Assembly: GCF_002746455.1 (NCBI RefSeq) | Contig: NZ_NWUW01000029.1 | Coordinates: forward strand, 1 to 47,250 | Origin: Bacillus fungorum | GTDB taxonomy: Bacteria > Bacillota > Bacilli > Bacillales > Bacillaceae_G | Length of the DNA stretch: 47,250 bases | Direction: 5' to 3' | Part shown: one piece after another, positions 16,260-24,017 of the stretch | Position numbering within the stretch: the first letter of the stretch is position 1 | How the letters are laid out: every line of letters starts with the position of its first letter | Program-made: the position numbers and the translations under genes | The notes under the pieces: model-generated | Told to the model about the DNA's origin: nothing | Databases searched by the model: none | Seen by the model: the letters and a program-made list of their open reading frames with translations, nothing else

Positions 16260-17799
16260 GTCGCTATCGATTATTATACCTGTATGTAATGAAGCGGATA
16301 CGATTTCAGATGTTATTCAATCGGTAAAAGGATTAAATCCAGTAGAGATTATTGTAGTAGCAAACGGTTGTAATGATGGGACAGAAGAGGTTGCTAATCG
16401 ATTAGGGTGTAAAGTAATCAAGTATACAGAGTTACTCGGGAATGATGTTGGCCGTGCAGTTGGCGCAAAACAGGCGATAGGTGATGTATTACTATTTATA
16501 GATGGAGATTTTGCTATTCAAACTTCAAAGTTACAATTATTCCTAAATCCAATTTTACATGATCAGGCCGACATCGTTTTAAATAATTTGGATGCGTTAT
16601 TTTTAAAGAAACAAAAACCGCACTCCGTGACAGTATGGCGCCAAATATTAAATGCCATGTTAGAGCGTGAAGAGTTAAAGATTGATTCTTTATTATCTGT
16701 ACCTCATGCGTTGACGAAAGAAGTTGTTCAAAGTATTGGATATGAATGTTTTGTTAACCCTATTGTCGCCCATTTACGTCTAGTTCAAAGCAAATGGAGA
16801 ATTAGTCGACATTGTGCAATTGACGTTATTACGCCAAATAAATTTAGGCCGACCGAGCATGCTGCGTATGGCACAGGTCTTTCTCCATCTGAAAAACGGA
16901 TGATAGGTGATCATATAGAAGCTGTAGCGGAGCGGATAGTAGGTAGTGATGAGCGCGGAGGGTATTATGATGGAAATAGGAAAAGAGAGAGTGTCTACCA
17001 TACTTTAAGTTTCGAAGATTTTTATCAAGGATGGGGCGTTACATCTAAATTGTATAAAGGAAAGCAATTATCGGTCATTATTCCTGTACAAGATGAAGAG
17101 AAAACAATTGGAAACGTTATAGAAGAGCTTCGCAAAATTGAACCTTTTGAAATTATCGTTGTTGTAAATGGTTCGTCTGATCAAACAGCAACGATTGCAA
17201 AAGACAAGGGAGCAACGACAATTGTATATAAAGAAGCACTCGGAAATGATGTGGGGCGCTCACTTGGAACGTATTTTGCAAAAGGGGAAATTGTGTTATT
17301 TATAGACGGTGATTTTGTTATTCCAGCGAGTGAGCTATATCCTTTTGCGAAAGCTATTGCAGATGGAACAGATGTTGCATTAAATGATCTAAATCATTAT
17401 TTAGATTTAAGAGTACCGCTTCATCTTGTAACTGCATTTAAATATGCATTAAATTTAGCTTGTGATAGAAAAGATCTAGGCGTAGGCTCTCTTATCGCTG
17501 TACCGAATGCGTTTAGCCGTAAGTGTTTGAAAGAAATTGGGTATAGATCTTTACTGTCACCTTGTGTAGCCCAAGTGAAAGCTATTTTGTCAAGATTCGA
17601 AATTGCATGTGTAAGTCGTGTAGAGGTCGATAAGATGAACCGTATTCGTCCCAGTGAACATTTTGCAAAAATAGGCCATCCTCCAGCTGTCTTGCGAATT
17701 ATAGGTGATCATATCGAAGGATTAGAGCAATTAATTGTATTAGAAGGCAGTCGTGGTGGATTCTATGATGGGAATAGAAAAAGAGATATTTTAGAGTAG
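16252..17799 (+). CDS. twin-domain family 2 glycosyltransferase (second copy)
   Basis: This 515-residue protein has the same two-domain GT2 layout and length as the one at 12516-14063. Domain 1 has LSIIIPVCNE, VANGCNDGT and DGD (84-86). Domain 2 starts near residue 270 with LSVIIPVQDEE, VVNGSSDQT and DGD (352-354). Both halves contain LGNDVGR, and the ends have GDHIEA/GDHIEG followed by RGGYYDGNRKR/RGGFYDGNRKR. ATG 16252 overlaps the preceding stop by 8 bases; GTG 16240 is an alternative. It probably acts with the first copy on the same glycan. Internal duplication and operon duplication are both evident. Confidence 0.78.
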   Translation: MAKSLSIIIPVCNEADTISDVIQSVKGLNPVEIIVVANGCNDGTEEVANRLGCKVIKYTELLGNDVGRAVGAKQAIGDVLLFIDGDFAIQTSKLQLFLNPILHDQADIVLNNLDALFLKKQKPHSVTVWRQILNAMLEREELKIDSLLSVPHALTKEVVQSIGYECFVNPIVAHLRLVQSKWRISRHCAIDVITPNKFRPTEHAAYGTGLSPSEKRMIGDHIEAVAERIVGSDERGGYYDGNRKRESVYHTLSFEDFYQGWGVTSKLYKGKQLSVIIPVQDEEKTIGNVIEELRKIEPFEIIVVVNGSSDQTATIAKDKGATTIVYKEALGNDVGRSLGTYFAKGEIVLFIDGDFVIPASELYPFAKAIADGTDVALNDLNHYLDLRVPLHLVTAFKYALNLACDRKDLGVGSLIAVPNAFSRKCLKEIGYRSLLSPCVAQVKAILSRFEIACVSRVEVDKMNRIRPSEHFAKIGHPPAVLRIIGDHIEGLEQLIVLEGSRGGFYDGNRKRDILE

Positions 17800-17800
17800 T

Positions 17801-17838
17801 AACAAAAAAAGTGTACAACATATGTACACTTTTTTGTT
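17801..17838 (+). terminator. terminator of the sugar operon
   Basis: AAAAAAGTGTAC and GTACACTTTTTT form a long stem with a short loop and a T tract, two bases after the stop of the last glycosyltransferase. Confidence 0.85.
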
Positions 17839-18010
17839 CTGTTATAAAAACTATAACAGATTAGGAGGTAAGAGTATTACAGCTCTACAATGGGTATTGT
17901 TCTTATATTACAAAATAGGACTCGTATATAAAGATACCAAAAAAATACAATTAAGGGAAGGGTTAATTATAAAGACTTTTAAGTGAAGTTAACACTATGT
18001 CTATAGTAGT

Positions 18011-18028
18011 TTGTTCAACATTTCACAA
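18011..18028. promoter_or_regulatory. candidate Rex operator upstream of pflB
   Basis: TTGTTCAACATTTCACAA matches the Rex consensus TTGTGAAATATTTCACAA at 15 of 18 positions. A further TTGTGA half-site lies just downstream on the minus strand (about 18031-18041). Control of pfl by the NADH/NAD ratio would fit its role in fermentation. This is inferred from sequence. Confidence 0.4.
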
Positions 18029-18138
18029 ACATGTCACAACTATTTCGTTCACTTTCACCAAAAAGTAGTATTCTAAGTGTGTAAGCTGTTATATAAAAAA
18101 TCTTAGTCCTGTACTAATCAAAAATGGAGGAGATTAGG

Positions 18139-20388
18139 ATGACTCAAGTATTAGAAAATGTTAAAAACGCATGGGAAAACTTTAAAGGTGAAAAATGGAA
18201 AGCAGAGATTGATGTTCGCGATTTCATTTTAAATAATGTAAACGTTTTCGAAGGGGATGAATCTTTCTTAGCGGGAGCAACTGAAGCAACGAAACAACTG
18301 TGGGATCAAGTAATGGATTTAACAACGAAAGAACGTGAAAACGGTGGCGTTCTTGATATGGATACAAAAATTGTTTCTTCTATTACATCACATGAACCAG
18401 GATATTTAAATAAAGATATTGAAAAAGTAGTCGGTTTCCAAACTGAAAAACCATTTAAACGTTCTTTACAACCATATGGTGGTATTCGTATGGCGGAACA
18501 AGCTTGTGAATCTTATGGATACGAAATGGATAAAGAACTTAGTCGTATTTTTAGAGATTGGAGAAAAACTCATAACCAAGGTGTGTTCGATGCTTATACA
18601 CCAGAAATGAGAAATGCACGTAAATCAGGTGTAATTACTGGTCTTCCAGATGCATACGGACGTGGACGTATTATCGGTGACTACCGACGCGTAGCATTAT
18701 ATGGTATTGATCATTTAATTGAAGCGAAAAAAGCAGATTTAAATTTAACTGGCGGTGTAATGAGTGAAGATACAATGCGTTTACGCGAGGAGTTATCTGA
18801 GCAAATGCGTGCACTTCAAGAATTAAAACAAATGGCTGCTTCTCATGGCTTTGATATTTCTAAACCAGCAACAAATACACAAGAAGCATTCCAATGGTTA
18901 TACTTCGCATATCTTGCAGCAATTAAAGAGCAAAACGGAGCTGCAATGAGTCTTGGACGTACTTCTACATTCTTAGATATTTATATTGAAAGAGATTTAG
19001 CAAATGGTACTTTAACAGAAGAAGAAGTACAAGAAATTGTTGATCACTTTATTATGAAATTACGTCTTGTGAAATTTGCAAGAACACCTGATTATAATGA
19101 ATTATTCTCTGGTGACCCAACTTGGGTAACTGAGTCTATCGGTGGTATGGCATTAGATGGTCGTCCATTAGTAACAAAGAACTCATTCCGTTTCTTGCAT
19201 ACATTAGATAATTTAGGACCAGCTCCAGAACCAAACTTAACAGTTCTTTGGTCTAAACAATTACCACAGAACTTTAAAAACTACTGTGCGAAAATGTCTA
19301 TTAAAACATCAGCAATTCAATATGAAAATGATGACATTATGCGTGCTGACTACGGCGATGACTACGGAATTGCTTGTTGTGTATCTGCAATGAGAATTGG
19401 TAAACAAATGCAGTTCTTCGGCGCACGTGCAAACTTAGCAAAAGCATTACTATATGCGATTAACGGTGGTAAAGATGAAAAATCTAAAGCACAAGTTGGT
19501 CCTGAGTATGCACCGATTACTTCTGAAGTATTAGATTATGAAGAAGTTATGCATAAGTTTGATATGACAATGGAATGGTTAGCGGGTCTATATTTAAACA
19601 CATTAAATGTTATTCACTACATGCATGATAAATATAGCTACGAACGTATTGAAATGGCACTTCATGATACAAATGTTCTTCGTACAATGGCAACAGGTAT
19701 CGCGGGTCTATCTGTAGTAGCAGACTCTTTAAGTGCAATTAAATATGCAAAAGTAAAACCGATTCGTGATGAAAATGGTATTGCAATTGACTTTGAGATT
19801 GAAGGAGATTTCCCTAAATACGGTAACAATGATGACCGTGTAGATGAAATCGCTGTAAACCTTGTGAAAACATTTATGAATAAACTTCGTAAACATAAAA
19901 CATACAGAAATTCTGTTCATACAATGTCAATTTTAACAATCACATCTAACGTTGTATACGGTAAGAAAACTGGTAACACTCCAGATGGTCGCCGTACTGG
20001 AGAACCATTTGCACCAGGTGCGAACCCAATGCATGGACGTGATACAAAAGGTGCATTAGCTTCATTATTATCTGTAGCTAAATTACCATATGAAGATGCA
20101 CAAGATGGTATTTCTAATACATTCTCTATTATTCCAAAAGCACTTGGTAAAGAAGATGATGTACAAATACGTAACTTAGTATCTATGCTTGATGGTTATG
20201 CAGTAAAAGAAGGTCATCACTTAAATATTAACGTATTCAATCGTGAAACATTAATGGATGCAATGGAACATCCTGAAAAATATCCACAATTAACAATTCG
20301 CGTATCTGGTTATGCTGTAAACTTTATTAAATTAACTCGTGAACAACAAATTGATGTAATTAACCGTACAATGCATGAAAGCATGTAA
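18139..20388 (+). CDS. pflB: pyruvate formate-lyase (formate acetyltransferase)
   Basis: This 749-residue glycyl radical enzyme converts pyruvate and CoA to acetyl-CoA and formate under anaerobic conditions. The adjacent active-site cysteines are in GIACCVSAM (Cys413, Cys414) and the radical glycine is in RVSGYAV (Gly724, 26 residues from the end). I chose ATG 18139 because GGAGGAGA lies just before it; an ATG at 18124 lies upstream of that site. The activating enzyme gene pflA follows after 71 bases. A Rex-like site lies upstream. Confidence 0.97.
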   Translation: MTQVLENVKNAWENFKGEKWKAEIDVRDFILNNVNVFEGDESFLAGATEATKQLWDQVMDLTTKERENGGVLDMDTKIVSSITSHEPGYLNKDIEKVVGFQTEKPFKRSLQPYGGIRMAEQACESYGYEMDKELSRIFRDWRKTHNQGVFDAYTPEMRNARKSGVITGLPDAYGRGRIIGDYRRVALYGIDHLIEAKKADLNLTGGVMSEDTMRLREELSEQMRALQELKQMAASHGFDISKPATNTQEAFQWLYFAYLAAIKEQNGAAMSLGRTSTFLDIYIERDLANGTLTEEEVQEIVDHFIMKLRLVKFARTPDYNELFSGDPTWVTESIGGMALDGRPLVTKNSFRFLHTLDNLGPAPEPNLTVLWSKQLPQNFKNYCAKMSIKTSAIQYENDDIMRADYGDDYGIACCVSAMRIGKQMQFFGARANLAKALLYAINGGKDEKSKAQVGPEYAPITSEVLDYEEVMHKFDMTMEWLAGLYLNTLNVIHYMHDKYSYERIEMALHDTNVLRTMATGIAGLSVVADSLSAIKYAKVKPIRDENGIAIDFEIEGDFPKYGNNDDRVDEIAVNLVKTFMNKLRKHKTYRNSVHTMSILTITSNVVYGKKTGNTPDGRRTGEPFAPGANPMHGRDTKGALASLLSVAKLPYEDAQDGISNTFSIIPKALGKEDDVQIRNLVSMLDGYAVKEGHHLNINVFNRETLMDAMEHPEKYPQLTIRVSGYAVNFIKLTREQQIDVINRTMHESM

Positions 20389-20401
20389 ATGAAAAAAGTG
20401 T

Positions 20402-20433
20402 CTCTCTCTGCTTGTTATAAATGGCAGAGAGAG
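20402..20433 (+). promoter_or_regulatory. intercistronic hairpin pflB-pflA
   Basis: CTCTCTCTGC (20402-20411) pairs perfectly with GCAGAGAGAG (20424-20433). No T tract follows, and the pflA ribosome site comes shortly after, so it is more likely an mRNA stability or partial read-through element than a full terminator. Confidence 0.6.
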
Positions 20434-20459
20434 GCTGTTTCAATAAAGGAGGAAGTAAC

Positions 20460-21191
20460 ATGGTAAAAGGAAGAATTCATTCTGTAGAGTCTTGTGGTAC
20501 TGTTGATGGCCCAGGAATTCGTTATGTCATATTTACACAAGGGTGTTTATTACGTTGTCAATATTGTCATAATGCTGATACGTGGGAGATCGGTAAAGGA
20601 AAAGAAATAACAGTCGAAGAAGTAATGCAGGATGTGACATGTTACCTTCCTTTTATTGAAGCTTCCGGAGGCGGTATAACAGTTAGTGGTGGGGAACCAT
20701 TATTACAGCTAGATTTCTTAATTGAATTATTTAAGAAATGTAAGGAAGTTGGAATTCATACAACAATTGATTCTTCAGGTGGTTGTTATTCTGAAGAACC
20801 AGAATTCCAACATAAGCTAGATATTTTAATGGATTACACAGATTTAGTTTTATTGGATTTGAAACATATTGATTCAAAGAAACACCGTAAATTAACAGGA
20901 AAACCAAATGAACATATTTTACAATTTGCTCGTTATTTATCGGATAAAAATAAACCGATTTGGGTACGACATGTATTAGTTCCTGATATTACTGATAATG
21001 AAGAGGATCTACAAAAGTTATCTAGCTTTATTCAAAGTCTGTCTAATGTTCAGAAAGTTGAAGTGTTACCATACCATAAACTTGGTGTATATAAATGGGA
21101 GGCACTTGGGCATAAGTATCCACTTGCAAATGTAGAACCACCTACTGAAAAAAATGTAGAGCAAGCAAGACATATTTTACAAGCAGTCTAA
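20460..21191 (+). CDS. pflA: pyruvate formate-lyase activating enzyme
   Basis: This 243-residue radical SAM enzyme installs the glycyl radical on PflB using a [4Fe-4S] cluster and S-adenosylmethionine. The cluster motif CLLRCQYC (CxxxCxxC) lies near residue 30, and ITVSGGEPLLQ is the SAM-contacting GGE motif. The start ATG 20460 follows AAAGGAGGAAG. It follows pflB as in most Firmicutes and ends in a terminator that overlaps its stop codon. Confidence 0.96.
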   Translation: MVKGRIHSVESCGTVDGPGIRYVIFTQGCLLRCQYCHNADTWEIGKGKEITVEEVMQDVTCYLPFIEASGGGITVSGGEPLLQLDFLIELFKKCKEVGIHTTIDSSGGCYSEEPEFQHKLDILMDYTDLVLLDLKHIDSKKHRKLTGKPNEHILQFARYLSDKNKPIWVRHVLVPDITDNEEDLQKLSSFIQSLSNVQKVEVLPYHKLGVYKWEALGHKYPLANVEPPTEKNVEQARHILQAV

Positions 21192-21215
21192 TCCAAATTT
21201 TGGATTAGATTTTTT
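21187..21215 (+). terminator. terminator of pflBA
   Basis: TCTAATCCAAA and TTTGGATTAGA form an 11-bp stem followed by a run of T. The pflA stop codon is inside the stem. Confidence 0.85.
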
Positions 21216-21397
21216 GCTTTCTTTACAATAAAACCTAGAGTATATATATAGAAAAGAGTATACTGAAAATAGAATATCCATATTTTTGTAAGGAATAAGT
21301 GGAGAAATTTACATAATTGTAAAGGGAAATCAAAATAGTAAAAAGAATTAAGAAGTAAAAGAGTGAGTATCATGGAATAGAGAACATTTGTAAGTTA

Positions 21398-21426
21398 TTG
21401 CGAAAGCTCTTATAGGAAAGTATAAT
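21398..21426 (+). promoter_or_regulatory. sigma-A promoter of ugtP
   Basis: TTGCGA (21398-21403) and TATAAT (21421-21426) are separated by 17 bases. Transcription would start near 21433 and give a leader of about 170 bases before the ugtP start. The stretch 21216-21397 before it is AT-rich, with no frame or RNA gene that I can support. Confidence 0.65.
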
Positions 21427-21466
21427 GTAAAGATATGAGCACAGATAGGATTAAGGGGTCAATCTT

Positions 21467-21568
21467 ATATGCTTTGCATATCCACGACAGGTACATAGCT
21501 GAAAGAGAAATATTAGAGTCTGTTTATGTAATTTTTAAGGAAAATGTTTTTCCTATTGTCGTATATGC
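21467..21568 (+). ncRNA. structured 5' leader of ugtP (candidate three-way junction)
   Basis: GCATAT-CC-ACGACA (21476-21489) pairs with TGTCGTATATGC (21557-21568). Inside it are TACATA/TATGTA (21492-21497 with 21525-21530) and AGGAAAA/TTTTCCT (21538-21544 with 21548-21554). GCATAT can alternatively pair with ATATGC at 21467-21472, so two folds compete. It matches no riboswitch class that I can name. Confidence 0.45.
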
Positions 21569-21603
21569 AATATGGAGAAACAATAAGCTAGGAGTGGATT
21601 TGT

Positions 21604-22770
21604 TTGATAAAAAACCCCAAGGTTTTAATATTAACTGCACATTACGGTAACGGTCATGTGCAAGTAGCGAAAACATTAGAACAAACATTTCGCCAAAAAG
21701 GAATTAAAGATGTAATTGTATGTGATTTGTTCGGAGAATCACATCCAGTTATAACCGATATTACAAAATATTTATATTTAAAAAGTTATACAATAGGAAA
21801 AGAATTATACCGCTTGTTTTATTATGGCGTAGAAAAAATTTATGATAAAAAAATAGCATCTTGGTATGCGAATTTCGGAAGAAAACGTTTGAAATTACTT
21901 TTACAAGCAGAGAAACCGGATATTGTTATTAATACCTTTCCGATTATAGCTGTGCCAGAGTTAAAAAAACAAACAGGTATTTCAATTCCTGTGTATAACG
22001 TATTAACGGATTTTTGTGTGCACAAAATATGGATTCATCGGGAAGTAGATCGTTATTTTGTAGCAACGGATCACGTGAAAAAAGTTATGATTGATATTGG
22101 TGTGCCCGCGGAGCAAATTGTTGAAACTGGAATTCCGATTCGTAGTAGTTTTGAGTTAAAGATCAATCCAGACATTATATATAATAAATATCAGTTATGT
22201 AAGAATAAAAAGATTTTACTAATTGTAGCAGGTGCTCATGGGGTATTAGGAAGTGTAAAAGAACTATGCCAATCATTTATGTCAGTGCCTGATTTACAAG
22301 TAGTTGTCGTTTGTGGGAAAAATGAAGCGTTAAAGCAGGATTTATTAGGGTTACAGGAAAAAAATCCTGATGCATTAAAAGTATTTGGTTATGTTGAAAA
22401 TATTGATGAACTATTCCGTGTTACTTCTTGTATGATTACGAAGCCAGGCGGGATTACGTTAAGTGAAGCGGCAGCATTGCAAGTACCTGTCATTTTATAT
22501 AAGCCTGTTCCAGGACAAGAAAATGAAAATGCGATGTACTTTGAAAGAACAGGAGCTGCAGTTGTCATTCGTGATGATAGTGAGGTTTTTGCAACAACAG
22601 AGGCGTTATTACAAGATGATATGAAGCTTCTTCAAATGAAAGAAGCGATGAAAAGCATTTATCGTCCGGAGCCAGCTGGTCATATTGTGGATACAATTTT
22701 GGCAGAAAATCATGTAGAACCGAATCATATACCTATTAAATCACCTGCTCTTGCACAATCATTTACTTAA
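21604..22770 (+). CDS. ugtP: processive diacylglycerol beta-glucosyltransferase
   Basis: This 388-residue GT28-family enzyme (MGDG-synthase-like) transfers glucose from UDP-glucose to diacylglycerol, giving the glycolipid anchor of lipoteichoic acid; it acts at the inner face of the membrane. VLILTAHYGNGHVQVAK at the start and the donor site CMITKPGGITLSEAAALQVPVI are typical of UgtP/YpfP. TTG 21604 is the start, six bases after AGGAGTGG. It is preceded by a structured leader and followed by its own terminator. In B. subtilis UgtP also links nutrient status to cell size. Confidence 0.92.
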   Translation: MIKNPKVLILTAHYGNGHVQVAKTLEQTFRQKGIKDVIVCDLFGESHPVITDITKYLYLKSYTIGKELYRLFYYGVEKIYDKKIASWYANFGRKRLKLLLQAEKPDIVINTFPIIAVPELKKQTGISIPVYNVLTDFCVHKIWIHREVDRYFVATDHVKKVMIDIGVPAEQIVETGIPIRSSFELKINPDIIYNKYQLCKNKKILLIVAGAHGVLGSVKELCQSFMSVPDLQVVVVCGKNEALKQDLLGLQEKNPDALKVFGYVENIDELFRVTSCMITKPGGITLSEAAALQVPVILYKPVPGQENENAMYFERTGAAVVIRDDSEVFATTEALLQDDMKLLQMKEAMKSIYRPEPAGHIVDTILAENHVEPNHIPIKSPALAQSFT

Positions 22771-22775
22771 TATGA

Positions 22776-22804
22776 AACCCTCTTTTGTATATTTAAAGAG
22801 GGTT
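22776..22804 (+). terminator. terminator of ugtP
   Basis: AACCCTCTTT (22776-22785) pairs with AAAGAGGGTT (22795-22804), followed by CTTTATTGTTTTT. Confidence 0.8.
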
Positions 22805-22834
22805 CTTTATTGTTTTTAAAGATAAAGTAGCAAC

Positions 22835-23026
22835 TTATCCACATGAAGATTACGTTTGCATTAAACAGTAAAGTCGGAATATTAACAACTATATCCACAT
22901 TGTCCACAATTTTTAGAAAAATATCCACAATTCTAACATTTTCTATACGTTACAACATATAAACTTGTGAAGGGTATGTGGAATTTATTCACAATTCTAT
23001 AAATTATGTGGATAACTTTATCCACA
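22835..23026. other. DnaA box cluster
   Basis: Seven DnaA-box-like 9-mers lie within 192 bases. Perfect TTATCCACA occurs at 22835-22843 and 23018-23026 (plus) and 23007-23015 (minus). One-mismatch boxes are at 22891-22899 and 22921-22929 (ATATCCACA), 22900-22908 (TTGTCCACA) and 22985-22993 (TTATTCACA). Two boxes abut directly, and two others face each other with two bases between. The region has no gene. Such clusters outside oriC can bind and titrate DnaA in Bacillus. Confidence 0.8.
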
Positions 23027-23029
23027 TAA

Positions 23030-23060
23030 AAAAGGTTCCTTGTAAATAAGGAACCTTTTG
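23030..23060. terminator. hairpin with flanking A and T tracts
   Basis: AAAAGGTTCCTT and AAGGAACCTTTT form a perfect 12-bp stem with a six-base loop, starting four bases after the last DnaA box. It looks like a bidirectional terminator, yet no coding gene on the plus strand ends here. Confidence 0.7.
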
Positions 23061-23091
23061 TTTTACTCTATCACGTAGAACAAATATGTAA

Positions 23092-23137
23092 TGAGAATGA
23101 ATAATTAGGGGGGAGACGTTCTAATTATTCATTCTCA
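23092..23137. repeat. 17-bp perfect inverted repeat
   Basis: TGAGAATGAATAATTAG (23092-23108) and its exact reverse complement (23121-23137) flank GGGGGAGACGTT. It ends two bases before the stop of the minus-strand yfhE-like gene and may act as its terminator, although no T tract follows. Confidence 0.7.
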
Positions 23138-23139
23138 CT

Positions 23140-23259
23140 TTAAATACTTTTCGAGCGATAACCCGCTGCGCGATCTGCTTTACGAAATTCTCGTTGGTAG
23201 AGAACTTCTTGTGTACTAGATAATGCGTTTTTTGCTTTGTCACGTTTCTTTTTATCCAT
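23140..23259 (-). CDS. yfhE: YfhE-like small protein
   Basis: This 39-residue basic protein (MDKKKRDKAKNALSSTQEVL...YRSKSI) resembles the small YfhE family of Bacillus. A CGAGGTGAT ribosome site precedes ATG 23259. In B. subtilis yfhE lies just before yfhF, recX and yfhH, the same order as here once the inserted acetyltransferase and amidohydrolase genes are set aside. Function is unknown; no membrane segment is present. Confidence 0.7.
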   Translation of the reverse strand: MDKKKRDKAKNALSSTQEVLYQREFRKADRAAGYRSKSI

Positions 23260-23369
23260 TACAAATCACCTCGTGTCCTAAAGTCACTATCTATCGTTTC
23301 CAAAGACATGGGGTGATATACGTATATGTTAAAATGTTAATGATTAATTATTATTTCTGAAAATTTATA

Positions 23370-23927
23370 TTATGCTTCTTTTAAGTGATGAGCATCTTGG
23401 AACGTTGTATCTCGCATTGTAGCAAGTGTATATTGATCTTTTGGAATTTCATATAAGTTATATACTTCTTCATTCGCGTTAATTTCATCATAAACGGCTT
23501 TTCTTGTTTCGTTTGCTAGATTTACGTATTGTAATTTTTCTGCAGCTTTAATAGAACGAATATTTATTTTACGAATACGCATAAAAATCGTTTCAATATC
23601 TAATTCATAGAAAAGTTCGCTAAAAAATGAATCTTTTGCCAATTTATTATAGCCTTTTCCATGATAAGGTTTGCCAAGCCATGTTCCAAGGAATCCGGCT
23701 TTTTCTTGCACATCAAATAAAGTAATTGTTCCGATAGGGTTACCCCATTCATCTAAAATTGTGCGTGAAATTAATTCCCCACGCTCTTCAGCTTCAATCG
23801 TTTGTTTCGTTAAAAATAAATATTCCTCATAAGAATAAGCCTTTTGACGCACAAAAGGGAAGACAGCTGGATCCACCATTAACTCGTATAGAACGTGGCT
23901 GTCGTGTAAGTCGCGTTTTTTCAACAT
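23370..23927 (-). CDS. GNAT-family N-acetyltransferase
   Basis: This 185-residue protein has the GNAT fold: an N-terminal LKKRDLHDSHVLYELM, strand-rich GTITLFDVQEKAGFLGTWLG, the acetyl-CoA loop GKGYNKLAKDSFF, and NIRSIKAAEKLQYV, the conserved helix of RimJ/RimL-type enzymes. It would transfer acetyl from acetyl-CoA to an amine; the substrate is unknown. ATG 23927 follows GAGGAGGAG. A tRNA-like element with an overlapping terminator lies immediately upstream on the same strand and may control it. It is not part of the B. subtilis yfh order and looks like an insertion. Confidence 0.82.
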   Translation of the reverse strand: MLKKRDLHDSHVLYELMVDPAVFPFVRQKAYSYEEYLFLTKQTIEAEERGELISRTILDEWGNPIGTITLFDVQEKAGFLGTWLGKPYHGKGYNKLAKDSFFSELFYELDIETIFMRIRKINIRSIKAAEKLQYVNLANETRKAVYDEINANEEVYNLYEIPKDQYTLATMRDTTFQDAHHLKEA

Positions 23928-23960
23928 ACTAACTCCTCCTCACACGAGGGTAGCATGACG

Positions 23961-24017
23961 AAAAAACACCCCACCCTCGAAATTTTTATATCAATCTTTA
24001 AAAAATTTCGGGGTGGG
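23961..24017 (-). terminator. intrinsic terminator overlapping the tRNA-like T-arm
   Basis: On the minus strand the segment 24017-24001 (CCCACCCCGAAATTTTT) pairs with 23987-23970 (AAAAATTTCGAGGGTGGG) with a single bulge and a 13-base loop. Soon after, a run of six T follows (complement of 23961-23966). It lies between the tRNA-like element and the GNAT gene start, 34 bases before the ATG. Confidence 0.8.

Noticed and set aside
20402..20433. A full terminator between pflB and pflA
   Set aside because: No T tract follows the stem, and pflA has no promoter of its own that I can read, so read-through is expected.
21435..21650. A 71-residue frame upstream of and overlapping ugtP
   Set aside because: Its ATG lies at or just after the predicted transcription start with no ribosome site, and the region is better explained as a structured leader.
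22835..23026. The DnaA boxes as the chromosomal origin oriC
   Set aside because: No dnaA, dnaN, recF or rpmH-type genes are near; the context is ugtP and yfhE. A DnaA-binding cluster outside the origin is the better reading.
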